Shown: piece after piece, positions 15,497 through 23,781 of the stretch
Numbering within the stretch: the first letter of the stretch is position 1
Layout of the letters: each line of letters begins with the position of its first letter
Assembly (NCBI GenBank): GCA_018711185.1
Contig: DVIQ01000063.1
Location: 1-41,243 of the forward strand
Direction of reading: 5' to 3'
Origin: Candidatus Limivivens intestinipullorum
Lineage (GTDB): Bacteria; Bacillota; Clostridia; Lachnospirales; Lachnospiraceae
Length of the DNA: 41,243 nt
Notes under the pieces: generated by a model
What the model was told of the DNA's origin: nothing
Database searches by the model: none
Seen by the model: only the letters and a program-made list of their open reading frames with translations
Program-made: the position numbers and the translations under genes

Positions 15497-15535
15497 ATAA
15501 TGAGCGCAAGCGAGCCGCCGTGCTTGCACGAGCGG
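15497..15535 (+). repeat. Family C element, copy 1
   Basis: The 39 bases from ATAATGAGCGCAAGCG to CTTGCACGAGCGG are repeated exactly at 15576. The palindrome GTGCTTGCAC forms the interior. A TATAAT at 15496-15501 overlaps the left edge, but no good -35 is seen at the right distance. Confidence 0.85.
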
Positions 15536-15575
15536 GGAGCGGCGAATGTCGGCTGAGAAGCGTAAGCTTCGCAGC

Positions 15576-15614
15576 ATAATGAGCGCAAGCGAGCCGCCGT
15601 GCTTGCACGAGCGG
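15576..15614 (+). repeat. Family C element, copy 2
   Basis: This is an exact 39-base copy of 15497-15535, 79 bases downstream. The spacer between them holds a separate palindrome, GAAGCGTAAGCTTCGC. Both copies lie upstream of the GH18 gene. Confidence 0.85.
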
Positions 15615-15661
15615 CAGGGGGAGCAAAGGCATAAGACAAATTTACAGGGGAGGTACCAGGA

Positions 15662-17353
15662 ATGAAGAAAAAAGCCGTACCAGTTTTGCTGGCCGTGCTG
15701 ATACTGATAGTCATTTTAGGATTGATCGCCGTTGTAAGCAGAGTGGTGGAAAGATATATTCCTTCCAATGAATGGATGGACAGCAGCGAATATTTCGGAA
15801 TCCAGCAGGAGGGACAGATGGCGCTGATACTCCAGGATCAGCTTCTGGAGCAAAAGGGACTTCTGGCGGATGGCGTTCCTTACCTGAATATGGATGTGGT
15901 TTCCGAATATCTGAACGACCGTTTCTATTGGGACAGCGGACAGGAACTTGTGATTTATACGACGCCGGACTCTGTCATTAAGGCTTACGCCGGAGCGCAG
16001 GAGTATATGGTGGCAGACAGTACTCAGACCGCGGACTATGTTCCGGTGCGCGTACAGGATGGAACGGCCTATATTGCGGCGGAGTTTGTGAAGCAGTATA
16101 CGGCCATGGATTACGAAGTTTTTCAAGATCCGGACAGGATTGTTATTACCTACCGCTACGGGGAGGTAACCCGGGCGGACGCCAAGCGAACAACACAGGT
16201 TCGGGAGCTGGGTGGAATTAAAAGTCCCATCCTTACGGAAGTAAGCGGCGGAGAGCAGGTTACGGTGCTGATGCAGATGGACGACTGGTCCGAGGTGGTT
16301 ACTGCGGACGGCTATATTGGCTATGTACAGAACAGCAGCCTGGGGGAAACGTATACGGAAACGCTGACTACGGATTTTGTGGAACCGGTTTATACGAGCA
16401 TACACAGGGACTATAAAATCAATATGGTCTGGCATCAGGTGACCAGTCAGGAAGCCAACGATAACCTGCTTCAGGATATTGCCGAGATGCAAGGCGTGAA
16501 TGTCATTTCCCCCACATGGTTTTCCATAACCGATAATGACGGGAACATTTCTTCCCTGGCGGATTCCGCTTACGTGGAGGCAGCTCACGGGCAGGGACTT
16601 GAGGTCTGGGGACTGGTGGATAACTTCAGCACGGAAATCGATACCGCTGCGGTGCTGAACAATACCGCGTCCAGAGAGCGACTGGCGGAACAGCTTGTAA
16701 ATGCTGCCCTGGAATATAATCTGGAAGGGATCAACGTCGATTTCGAGCTGATTCCGGAGGACGCCGCGGACGGATATATTCAGTTTCTGCGTGAGATTTC
16801 GATTCGCTGCAGAGCCAACAGTCTGGTGCTCTCCGTGGACAATCCGGTGCCTATGGAATTTAATACCCATTACAACCTGAATGCCCAGGGAGAAGTGGTG
16901 GATTATGTGATTATCATGGGCTATGACGAGCATTATGTGGGGTCCGAACCGGGTTCGGTGGCATCCATTTCCTTTGTGACGGATGGAGTCACAAAGGCTT
17001 TGGAGGAAGGCGTTCCGGCGGAAAAGACCATTTTGGCAGTCCCGTTCTATACGCGCCTCTGGCAGACGGACACCAGCGGAAATGTAACCAGCGAGGCGTA
17101 CGGAATGGACGCCGCCCAGGCAGTGGTAAACGACAACGGAGCTGTCGCTTCCTGGAATGAGGAGACGGCCCAGGACTATGCGGAGTTTACGGGGGCGGAC
17201 GGTTCGTTTTTCCAGATATGGCTGGAAAATGAAGCCTCTCTCGAAGAGAAGCTGAAGCTGGTGCAGCAGTATGAACTGGGAGGCGCCGCGGCCTGGAAAC
17301 TGGGCTTTGAGCGGGCCAGCGTATGGGCGATTATGGAAGAGTATACTTCATGA
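15662..17353 (+). CDS. Membrane-anchored GH18-type glycosidase
   Basis: This 563-residue protein probably acts on cell-wall or chitin-like glycans outside the membrane. A membrane anchor spans about 5-28. A copper-amine-oxidase-N-like region and an SH3-like segment (about 190-235, VTVLMQMDDWSEVVTADGYIGYVQ) follow, then the GH18 barrel (about 255-560). The catalytic strand reads EGINVDFE at 355-362, so Glu362 (acid) and Asp360 are present while the first two Asp of DxxDxDxE are Glu and Asn. This form is seen in spore-cortex and wall-related GH18 proteins such as the YaaH/YdhD group. The ribosome site is GGGGAGGTACCAGGA. It appears to be a single gene with a terminator at 17419. Confidence 0.88.
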   Translation: MKKKAVPVLLAVLILIVILGLIAVVSRVVERYIPSNEWMDSSEYFGIQQEGQMALILQDQLLEQKGLLADGVPYLNMDVVSEYLNDRFYWDSGQELVIYTTPDSVIKAYAGAQEYMVADSTQTADYVPVRVQDGTAYIAAEFVKQYTAMDYEVFQDPDRIVITYRYGEVTRADAKRTTQVRELGGIKSPILTEVSGGEQVTVLMQMDDWSEVVTADGYIGYVQNSSLGETYTETLTTDFVEPVYTSIHRDYKINMVWHQVTSQEANDNLLQDIAEMQGVNVISPTWFSITDNDGNISSLADSAYVEAAHGQGLEVWGLVDNFSTEIDTAAVLNNTASRERLAEQLVNAALEYNLEGINVDFELIPEDAADGYIQFLREISIRCRANSLVLSVDNPVPMEFNTHYNLNAQGEVVDYVIIMGYDEHYVGSEPGSVASISFVTDGVTKALEEGVPAEKTILAVPFYTRLWQTDTSGNVTSEAYGMDAAQAVVNDNGAVASWNEETAQDYAEFTGADGSFFQIWLENEASLEEKLKLVQQYELGGAAAWKLGFERASVWAIMEEYTS

Positions 17354-17370
17354 CGGCCCAAAGAGGCTGC

Positions 17371-17388
17371 CTGGGCTGAACGGTTACG
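17371..17388. repeat. Half-site of the palindromic family
   Basis: CTGGGCTGAACGGTTACG matches the terminal arm of element A (CTGGGCTGAACTGTTACC) with few changes. No partner arm lies nearby. Confidence 0.45.
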
Positions 17389-17418
17389 GCGGATGGATTC
17401 AAAAAGGAAACAAGGACT

Positions 17419-17461
17419 GGAGACGGCGGTACGGCGGCTGGAAGCCGCGGCCGTCTCCTTT
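17419..17461 (+). terminator. Terminator of the GH18 gene
   Basis: GGAGACGGC and GCCGTCTCC form the outer stem and GGCGGC/GCCGC the inner one, followed by a short TTT. Confidence 0.65.
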
Positions 17462-17501
17462 GCCATGAAGATGAAAGAGCAAAAGACAGGAGGAATCGGG
17501 A

Positions 17502-18275
17502 TTGAGACTATTGCTGATACGCCATGGAGATCCGGATTATGCGCATGATACACTGACGGAGAAAGGACGCCGGGAGGCCGCGCTGCTGGCTGAGGAAATG
17601 AAAGGTTTTTCGAAAGCGGAATTTTATGTATCGCCTTTGGGTAGAGCCCGGGATACAGCGGCCTTTACATGCAGACAGACCGGAAAAGAACCCCGTATAC
17701 TGGACTGGCTGGAGGAGTTTCCGGCTAAGGTTGATATAAACGATTCAGAATGGCTGCAGCGGGCTTACCCTGACACAAGAAAAGAGGGGAACCGCTTCGC
17801 GGGGAGGATAGCCTGGGATATGTTGCCTGCGTACTGGACGTCCAGCCCGGAATATTTTGACCGGATGCTGTGGAGAAATACAGAGGTTGCCGCGCATAGC
17901 GATCTGATAGAAAAATACGACCGGGCCGCGGCGGGGCTGGACGCTCTTTTGGCAGAGCACGGCTATGCGCGCAGGGGAAATCTCTACCAGGTCCGGGAGC
18001 CGAATGAAGAGACGCTGGTTTTCTTCTGCCATTTTGGGATCAGCTGTGTCCTGCTGTCCCATCTGTGGGGCGTATCTCCCTTTGTTCTCTGGCACAGCAT
18101 GGCATTGGCGCCCACATCGGTGACCGAGCTTGTTACGGAAGAGCGGGAAAAGGGGTACGCTTATTTCCGCGCGGTACGGATCGGGGACATTTCCCATTTG
18201 TATACTGCGGGAGAGGAACCGTCTTTCGCGGCCAGATTCTGCGAAACCTACGAGAATACCAGACAGCGCCACTGA
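17502..18275 (+). CDS. Histidine phosphatase family protein
   Basis: The protein belongs to the phosphoglycerate-mutase-like superfamily, which uses a phospho-His intermediate. The catalytic motif LLIRHGDPDY is at residues 4-13. A second motif, FYVSPLGRARDTA, holds the conserved Arg, and the later His lies in VFFCHFGISCVLL. Alpha-ribazole phosphatases and sugar phosphatases are in this family; at 257 residues it is somewhat longer than either and the substrate is unknown. The start is TTG at 17502, chosen because AGGAGG sits 8 bases upstream and the protein begins MRLLLIRHG. It opens a cluster of closely spaced plus genes. Confidence 0.88.
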   Translation: MRLLLIRHGDPDYAHDTLTEKGRREAALLAEEMKGFSKAEFYVSPLGRARDTAAFTCRQTGKEPRILDWLEEFPAKVDINDSEWLQRAYPDTRKEGNRFAGRIAWDMLPAYWTSSPEYFDRMLWRNTEVAAHSDLIEKYDRAAAGLDALLAEHGYARRGNLYQVREPNEETLVFFCHFGISCVLLSHLWGVSPFVLWHSMALAPTSVTELVTEEREKGYAYFRAVRIGDISHLYTAGEEPSFAARFCETYENTRQRH

Positions 18276-18304
18276 GGCGCGCCCTGACGGAGAGGAGGAT
18301 TTCT

Positions 18305-19405
18305 ATGGGAACGGAGATATCTGAAAACAGTTCGGAAGAGATGCTTCCCGTTATTCTTATTGTGGACGATGACGAGCTGAACAGAGCGATTTTGACGAAT
18401 ATTTTTTCGCGCTTTTACACGATAGAGGAAGCGGAGAACGGGGAAGAGGGACTGGAAAAAATCCTTGGAGAAAGCGGGCGGCTGGCTGCGGTGCTGCTTG
18501 ATGTGATGATGCCTGGAATGGACGGCATTCAGGTGCTTCGGAAGCTGAAGGCATATCGGCTTTTGGAGCAGATTCCGGTGTTTCTGATCACAGCAGAGAC
18601 AAGCGACAGCACCATGAAAGAAGCCTATGAGCTTGGGGTTATGGATGTGATCGGCAAGCCGGTGATCCCCTATATGGTGGAGCGGCGGGTAAATTCCGTG
18701 GTGGAGCTTTTCCGCGCCAGGAAACGTCTCGGAAGCGTGGTGGAGCGGCAGCAGTCGGAAATCCTGGAACAGGCCCGTCAGATCAATCAGCTGAATCAGG
18801 GTATGATCGAATCTTTATCAACGGCCATTGAATTTCGAAGCGGAGAGTCCGGGGCCCATGTCCGGAGAATCCACGACATTACTCATTTTATGCTTACTGC
18901 TACGGATATGGGCGCCGGTCTGTCAGAAATGGAGATCGAGCAGATCAGCCTGGCGGCCATCACTCATGATGTGGGAAAAATTGCCATTCCTGACGCGATT
19001 CTAAATAAGCCCGGCAGACTTACCCCGGAAGAGTATGAAATTATGAAGCAGCACACGGTTCAGGGGGCCAGTCTGCTGGCGAAAATCCCGCAGATGCGGG
19101 GACATAAGGCGTTCCAGTACGCGTATGATATCGCGCGGCATCACCATGAACGCTGGGATGGAAGAGGCTACCCCGATGGACTTAAGGAAAATGAAATCAG
19201 CGTATGGTCCCAGATTGTTTCATTGGCGGATGTGTACGATGCCTTGATAAGCAAGCGGGTTTACAAAGACGCCTTTGAATGCGGTGAGGCGGTGCGGATG
19301 ATACGTGAAGGCCAGTGCGGCGTGTTTAACCCCGCACTGCTGGAATGCTTTATGGAAATCGAACCAAAGCTCAGAAGGCTGTACGCGGCTGAGCAGAACA
19401 CATAG
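18305..19405 (+). CDS. REC/HD-GYP response regulator (c-di-GMP phosphodiesterase)
   Basis: A receiver domain (about 15-135, phosphorylated Asp66 in LLDVMMPGMDG, DDDE near 21) controls an HD-GYP domain (about 165-355), which normally degrades cyclic-di-GMP. The metal-binding set is present: HVRRIHD, HD at 221-222 in THDVGKIAIPD, HHHERWDGRGYP at 279-290, and SLADVYDAL. The ATG at 18305 follows GAGAGGAGGATTTCT; a longer frame to 18065 would lie inside the phosphatase gene. The next gene is an HPt phosphotransfer protein, so the pair probably forms part of a phosphorelay, but no histidine kinase lies in the window. Confidence 0.93.
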   Translation: MGTEISENSSEEMLPVILIVDDDELNRAILTNIFSRFYTIEEAENGEEGLEKILGESGRLAAVLLDVMMPGMDGIQVLRKLKAYRLLEQIPVFLITAETSDSTMKEAYELGVMDVIGKPVIPYMVERRVNSVVELFRARKRLGSVVERQQSEILEQARQINQLNQGMIESLSTAIEFRSGESGAHVRRIHDITHFMLTATDMGAGLSEMEIEQISLAAITHDVGKIAIPDAILNKPGRLTPEEYEIMKQHTVQGASLLAKIPQMRGHKAFQYAYDIARHHHERWDGRGYPDGLKENEISVWSQIVSLADVYDALISKRVYKDAFECGEAVRMIREGQCGVFNPALLECFMEIEPKLRRLYAAEQNT

Positions 19406-19421
19406 AGAGGAGAGCGAGTGT

Positions 19422-19781
19422 ATGAATCAGGAATCAGAAGCCCGTCTAAGCCGGGCAGGCATTCAGGTAAAAAAAGGACTTGAACGTTTTATGAATAACG
19501 AAGCCCTATTCGCGCGCTTTTTGAAAAAATTTCCCGCGGACCCGAATTTAAAAAAACTCAGGGAAGCCTTCGCGGCCAATGACAGGGAAGGAGCGCTGAC
19601 CGCTTCTCATACTTTAAAGGGAGTGTGCGGCAACCTTTCCATGGACGTTCTTTTCGAGTTGTTCGGGCGGCAGGTGGCGCTGCTGCGGCAGGAGGAATGG
19701 GACAAGGCGGCCGCAATGATGCCGGAGATTGAAAAGGTCTATGCGGAAACGCTTGCGGCCATTGAGGAATGCGGATTGTGA
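19422..19781 (+). CDS. HPt phosphotransfer protein
   Basis: This 119-residue helical protein carries the HPt motif SHTLKGVCGNLS with the phosphorylatable His63. HPt domains pass phosphate between receiver domains of phosphorelays. It starts 16 bases after the REC/HD-GYP gene, with a GAGAGGAGAGCGAG site before ATG, and the two surely share a transcript. The partner kinase must be elsewhere. The C-terminal half (about 75-119) is a further helical hairpin typical of the fold. Confidence 0.9.
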   Translation: MNQESEARLSRAGIQVKKGLERFMNNEALFARFLKKFPADPNLKKLREAFAANDREGALTASHTLKGVCGNLSMDVLFELFGRQVALLRQEEWDKAAAMMPEIEKVYAETLAAIEECGL

Positions 19782-19790
19782 GAGATCAGA

Positions 19791-20426
19791 ATGAAAATTT
19801 ATGATATTACACAGGAGCTTTTCTCTTCCCGTGTGTTTCCGGGGGATCCAAAGCCGTCCTGCAGCCGGATTCAGCAGATTCAAAATGGAGATTCGTGCAA
19901 TCTCACGGTATTTGAGATGTGTGCCCATAACGGTACGCATGTGGACGCGCCTCTGCATTTTTATGAAAACGGCAGAAGCGTGGACGCTCTTGCCTTAGAA
20001 AAGGTCATCGGCCCGGCGCTGGTGCTGGAGGTTCATGGGGAGATGACGGCGGAGCAGGCCGGGCGCATTATGGAAACGTACGCGCCGAAAAGGCTGCTGC
20101 TGAAGGGAGAGGCTGTACTGAATCCGGAAGCGGCCAGGGCCATGACGCGCCGGGGGTTGTGGCTTGTGGGGGTCGAGTCTCAGACGGTGGGAACGGAGGA
20201 TGCTCCGGAGGAGACGCATTTGGAGCTGTTAAAAACGGAAACGGTGATACTTGAGGGAATCCGGCTGGAAGGGGTGCCGGAAGGCTGGTATTTTCTGTAT
20301 TCCGCGCCTTTAAAGCTTGGCAAGGCCGATGGAGCGCCGTGCCGGGCGGTATTGCTGGACTGGGAGGCCATGGCGGATGGCCTCGCCAAAGTGCGGTCCC
20401 ATGGCGGACATGGTGAAGGAAAATGA
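19791..20426 (+). CDS. Cyclase-family (kynurenine formamidase-like) hydrolase
   Basis: The family hydrolyses amides and lactones with a bound metal. The 211-residue protein starts MKIYDITQELFSSRVFPGDP and has the signature NGTHVDAPLHF near 47-57, whose His and Asp residues bind metal. Later motifs are VGVESQTVG and EGIRLEGVPEGWYFLYSAPLKL. Kynurenine formamidases share the fold, but no tryptophan-degradation gene is nearby, so the substrate is unknown. It starts 9 bases after the HPt gene, and its last bases overlap the next gene by ATGA, showing translational coupling. Confidence 0.9.
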   Translation: MKIYDITQELFSSRVFPGDPKPSCSRIQQIQNGDSCNLTVFEMCAHNGTHVDAPLHFYENGRSVDALALEKVIGPALVLEVHGEMTAEQAGRIMETYAPKRLLLKGEAVLNPEAARAMTRRGLWLVGVESQTVGTEDAPEETHLELLKTETVILEGIRLEGVPEGWYFLYSAPLKLGKADGAPCRAVLLDWEAMADGLAKVRSHGGHGEGK

Positions 20427-21022
20427 ACGTAAAAGAATATCTGAAACTGCTTGATTTGGCGGAAAATCTGAAAAACAATACCCGCCATTCCTGGACCTCT
20501 TCAGGAAGACGGGAGAGCGTGGCCGAGCATAGCTGGAGACTGTGTTTTATGGCTTACTTTGTGAAGGATGAATTCCCGGATACGGATATGGATAAAGTAT
20601 TGAAAATGTGCCTGTTCCATGATTTTGGGGAAGCCTTTACCGGAGATATCCCCACGTTTGAAAAAAGAGGAGAGGACGAACAGGAGGAGGCAAGGCAGAT
20701 CCGGAGGTGGCTTGCGAAGCTGCCAGGGCCCTACCGGGAGGAGTTGACAGAGCTCTTCCGGGAGATGGACGCCCAGGAGACGCCGGAGGCGAAGCTGTAC
20801 AAGGCCCTGGATAAGCTGGAGGCCGTGATCCAGCACAACGAGGCCGATCTGTCCACCTGGCTGCCTTTGGAGTATGCCTTGCAGCTTACTTATGGGAAAG
20901 AGCAGGTGCAGTTTTCGGAATATCTCAAAGAACTGAAAGCGGCCATTGACCAGGTGACGAAGGACAAAATCAGGGGAGATGCGCCCCGTGGGAAAGCGGG
21001 TGCCGAAAACACGGAAGAATAA
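20423..21022 (+). CDS. HD-domain nucleotidase-like protein (HDDC2/YfbR type)
   Basis: This 199-residue protein has an HD phosphohydrolase fold: RRESVAEHSWRLCFMA (first His), LFHDFGEAFTGDIP (HD pair), and a later Asp in KALDKLEAVIQHNEAD. Relatives such as YfbR and HDDC2 remove phosphate from deoxynucleoside monophosphates. The HDFGEAFTGDIP motif strongly indicates this subgroup. The ATG overlaps the stop of the preceding gene by four bases. Confidence 0.9.
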   Translation: MNVKEYLKLLDLAENLKNNTRHSWTSSGRRESVAEHSWRLCFMAYFVKDEFPDTDMDKVLKMCLFHDFGEAFTGDIPTFEKRGEDEQEEARQIRRWLAKLPGPYREELTELFREMDAQETPEAKLYKALDKLEAVIQHNEADLSTWLPLEYALQLTYGKEQVQFSEYLKELKAAIDQVTKDKIRGDAPRGKAGAENTEE

Positions 21023-21066
21023 CGACAAAACGGCAGAAGAAGAGACTGGAAGGGAAGGAACACATT

Positions 21067-22014
21067 ATGGAGAAAATCGCGTTTAACGGTACAGAACTGC
21101 GGGTTTCAGAGCTGGGGCTTGGCACGGTTAAATACGGCACAGACTGTCCGCATGAGGCGGCTTTTGAGCAGATGGACGTATTTTTGGATGCCGGGGGGAA
21201 TTTTATTGACACGGCGCTGGTGTACGGGGACTGGGGACCTGAGCCGGGAAGCAGTGAAAAGACTATCGGAGCCTGGATGCGGGAACGGGGGACGCGCAGC
21301 CGTGTGGTTTTGGCCACGAAGGGCTGTCATCCCCGACTGGACAGACCGGAGGTGTCCAGGGTGTCGCCTGCCTGCGTTCACGAGGATGTGGAGAGTAGTC
21401 TGCGAAATCTCGGAACCGATTATATCGATCTGTATTTTCTGCATAGGGATAACCCGCAAATTCCGGTAGGCGAGCTTTTGGAGAGTCTGGAGGAAGAGGT
21501 GAAGAAGGGGAATATCCGTTATTACGGATGCTCCAACTGGAGTCTGGACAGGGTAAAGGAAGCGCGGGAATATGCAGCGGCCCGCGATCTGAAAGGCTTT
21601 TCCTGCAACCAGCTCATGTATACCCTGGCGAAGGTGAAGCCGGAAACGCTGGGAGACTTGATGCTGCTGGACGAGCCCTTTTTCCGATTTCATGAGGAAA
21701 GCGGCATGAATTTCACGGCTTACATGTGCCAGGCCGGCGGTTACTTTGAAAAGCGTCTGGCCGGCCGTCCGGTTTCAGAGGATAAGGCGGCCAGATACGC
21801 ATCCAAAGGCAATGACCAGATTCTGGAAAAGCTGAGAGAATTCTGCGGCCTGGGGTATGCCTGCAATGATTTTATGCTTCATTACGTGAGAATGGCGCCC
21901 TTTCCCGCCATCCCCCTTGGCGGCTTCCGGACAAGGAAGCAGCTTTTGGAGGCAATACGGGGAATCGAGCGCCGTATACCGGAAAGCTTTATGAAAGAGC
22001 TTATGGCGTTGTAA
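21067..22014 (+). CDS. Aldo/keto reductase family protein
   Basis: NAD(P)H-dependent reductases of this family act on carbonyls in a TIM barrel. The 315-residue protein shows GTELRVSELGLGTVKYG, then the tetrad: Asp and Tyr in FIDTALVYGDW, Lys in VVLATKGC, and His in LYFLHRDNP. It also has NIRYYGCSNWSLDRVKEA. It begins after a 44-base gap with AGGGAAGGAACACATT before ATG, so it may belong to the same transcript as the cluster upstream. The 3' end overlaps the convergent lipoprotein gene by 14 bases. Confidence 0.93.
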   Translation: MEKIAFNGTELRVSELGLGTVKYGTDCPHEAAFEQMDVFLDAGGNFIDTALVYGDWGPEPGSSEKTIGAWMRERGTRSRVVLATKGCHPRLDRPEVSRVSPACVHEDVESSLRNLGTDYIDLYFLHRDNPQIPVGELLESLEEEVKKGNIRYYGCSNWSLDRVKEAREYAAARDLKGFSCNQLMYTLAKVKPETLGDLMLLDEPFFRFHEESGMNFTAYMCQAGGYFEKRLAGRPVSEDKAARYASKGNDQILEKLREFCGLGYACNDFMLHYVRMAPFPAIPLGGFRTRKQLLEAIRGIERRIPESFMKELMAL

Positions 22015-22789
22015 GGGAAAAACCCTGGTAACAGCCAAGGAGAATATCATAGATGCTGTCGCTGTCAATGGCTGCCAGATTGGTGGATTCGGAGGCGCTA
22101 TACCAGGAGAATGAGGCTGTCCGTCTTTCCAGGCTTCCGTAAGTGGTGTCGGCGATGGAGTCGTATGCCTCCTGGGTGATGGAAGTGCCGTCCGCGAGCT
22201 CACAGGTAACCGTGGAAGTCTCTTCATCGCTGTAGACTTCGGAGCGGCGCGCCAGGACGGCATTTTCAAGGACGCTGTCCTTCAGGGTAAGGGAATTTTC
22301 AGAGGTATAGGATTCCGCCGCGCCGTTTCTGGTCACATCGGTGAACAGATAATGGTAAAGCTGGCTGGCAGAGTCATAGTACACATCCGCGGCGCTGACG
22401 ATGATGTCCGGGCCGGCGTCGTATTCTTCCCAGGGAAGGGTAACGGCGGTCAGTCCGTCCCGGGCTTCATTTACCTCAAAAAAGCAGCTGTAAGTATACA
22501 GACCAGTACCCTGCAGGGAAGCCGCGATGACCTCCAGCCTGCCGTTCTGGTCCAGGTCTGTGACAGTATATTGGTAAACCGTTCCATAGCTTGCGTCCTG
22601 TACCCAGACGCTGGCATTGGCGGCAATGAGAGACAGCTGGGCGGATATTTCCTCGGAGACCGCCGCGTCCTCAGAAGCCGGCGCTGTCTCCGCGGCGGAG
22701 ACTTCGGTCACGGAGGGAGAATTGCCGGAGCAGCCTGTTGCCGCGCAGAGAAGAAACGCGGTACAGATAAGCAATATTTTTTTGCGCAT
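22001..22789 (-). CDS. Lipoprotein of unknown function
   Basis: The signal peptide MRKKILLICTAFLLCAATGC has a lipobox with Cys20, so the protein is predicted to be anchored outside the cell by a lipid. An acidic Ala/Glu/Ser linker (21-52) follows. The mature domain contains DLDQNGRLEVIAAS, which looks like a calcium-binding D-x-D-x-N-G loop as in FG-GAP and dockerin-type repeats, and LFTDVTRNGAAES, a weaker second one. No known enzyme was recognised. The ribosome site is TGGAGGAATCTTT. Own promoter at 22835; stop codon inside the 3' end of the convergent aldo/keto reductase gene. Confidence 0.8.
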   Translation of the reverse strand: MRKKILLICTAFLLCAATGCSGNSPSVTEVSAAETAPASEDAAVSEEISAQLSLIAANASVWVQDASYGTVYQYTVTDLDQNGRLEVIAASLQGTGLYTYSCFFEVNEARDGLTAVTLPWEEYDAGPDIIVSAADVYYDSASQLYHYLFTDVTRNGAAESYTSENSLTLKDSVLENAVLARRSEVYSDEETSTVTCELADGTSITQEAYDSIADTTYGSLERRTASFSWYSASESTNLAAIDSDSIYDILLGCYQGFSLTTP

Positions 22790-22834
22790 AAAGATTCCTC
22801 CATTTTTGTTTTGTAAAAATTTCCTCCTTTTCTT

Positions 22835-22863
22835 ATCATAGCATGGATGATGAGATGGGCCAA
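22835..22863 (-). promoter_or_regulatory. Sigma-A promoter of the lipoprotein gene
   Basis: On the minus strand TTGGCC (22858-22863) and TATGAT (22835-22840) are 17 bases apart, about 45 bases before ATG. Confidence 0.65.
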
Positions 22864-22888
22864 CGGAATTATCCTTAATTTTTTGTGA

Positions 22889-22911
22889 AGCGAATATTCA
22901 ATGAATCCGCG
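22889..22911 (-). repeat. Partial family B element
   Basis: GCGAATATTCAATGAATCCGCG matches the reverse complement of one arm and bulge of the element at 13402 with a single change. About 28 bases further on, the sequence ends AGTAACC as that element does. It lies between the divergent lipoprotein and amidase genes. Confidence 0.65.
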
Positions 22912-23016
22912 CCGCTGCCGAGAATGGCTGTGCGCAGTAACCTTCGAATGCAGGGTGCGTTCATAATTTCATCCTTTTGCGCTTATATTTTAATAAACCT
23001 TTGAGGTGCTTGAAGT

Positions 23017-23736
23017 ATGAAGCGTAAATTGCCGGAAATTTTTGTGACGGCACTGCTTTTGCTGTGCGCGTTTTTTGTAGGAAGAGCCGGCGGACGCCTG
23101 GCGGAAGCCGCGTGGCAGGCGGGGGCACAGTCAGGCGCCGGAAGTCTTGCGGGGAGACGCGTCGTGGTAGACGCGGGACACGGGGGAAACGATCCTGGAA
23201 AAATCAGCGTAACGGGTTCGAATGAAAAGGACATCAATCTGGCGATCGCTCTGAAACTCCGGGAAAAGCTTTCGGAATGGGGCTGCGAGGTGGTGATGAC
23301 CAGGACAACGGATACAGCGCTGTGCGACGACAGTACGGAAAACAAAAAGCAGCAGGATATGAAGAACCGATGCAAGGTGATCGATGAGGCGGGAGCGGCT
23401 CTGACGGTGAGTATTCACCAGAACAGCTATACGGAGGAGAGCGTGAAGGGACCTCAGGTTTTTTATTATGAGAGTTCTTTGGAAGCGCAGGAAGCGGCCA
23501 GGTGTATTCAGGACGCTTTAAATAAGGAGCTGGAGATCGAAAGGCCCAGAGAGATTAAGGCGAACAACACGTATTATTTGCTGAAGCGGACCGCATCTCC
23601 TACGGTGATTGTGGAGTGCGGATTTCTGAGCAATTATGAGGAGGCGGGCCTTCTGGATACGGAGGAGTATCAGGACCAGGTGGCTGAGGCGATTCTGGAG
23701 GGGATTGTCGGGTATTTGGCGATAAGCCCGGCGTGA
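23017..23736 (+). CDS. N-acetylmuramoyl-L-alanine amidase, CwlD-like
   Basis: Amidase_3 enzymes cut the bond between muramic acid and the stem peptide in peptidoglycan; CwlD helps to make muramic-lactam in spore cortex. The 239-residue protein has a signal anchor (about 9-32) and the zinc residues: His in VVVDAGHGGNDPG, Glu in NEKDINLAIALKL, His in VSIHQNSYTEE, and catalytic Glu in VIVECGFLSNYEE. The size and short form without wall-binding domain fit CwlD, though other amidases of this class are possible. The ribosome site TTTGAGGTGCTTGAAGT is moderate and no clear promoter was seen. Confidence 0.88.
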   Translation: MKRKLPEIFVTALLLLCAFFVGRAGGRLAEAAWQAGAQSGAGSLAGRRVVVDAGHGGNDPGKISVTGSNEKDINLAIALKLREKLSEWGCEVVMTRTTDTALCDDSTENKKQQDMKNRCKVIDEAGAALTVSIHQNSYTEESVKGPQVFYYESSLEAQEAARCIQDALNKELEIERPREIKANNTYYLLKRTASPTVIVECGFLSNYEEAGLLDTEEYQDQVAEAILEGIVGYLAISPA

Positions 23737-23740
23737 GGGC

Positions 23741-23763
23741 GGGACAGCAGTCTGCCCTGTCCC
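23741..23763. terminator. Hairpin between convergent genes
   Basis: GGGACAG and CTGTCCC form a stem, within a larger GGCGGGACAG/CTGTCCCCCGC pairing. No T run follows, so it is a weak or bidirectional terminator at best. Confidence 0.4.
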
Positions 23764-23781
23764 CCGCGGGCGTATACATGA

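Noticed and set aside
15496..15614. Short CRISPR-like array (two identical 39-base repeats)
   Set aside because: Only two direct copies exist, there is one spacer of 40 bases with its own palindrome, and there are no cas genes. The third copy is inverted and has a different interior.
15716..16933. 405-codon minus frame opposite the GH18 gene
   Set aside because: The plus strand has a clear enzyme with anchor and catalytic motif; the minus frame has no recognisable domain or start site.
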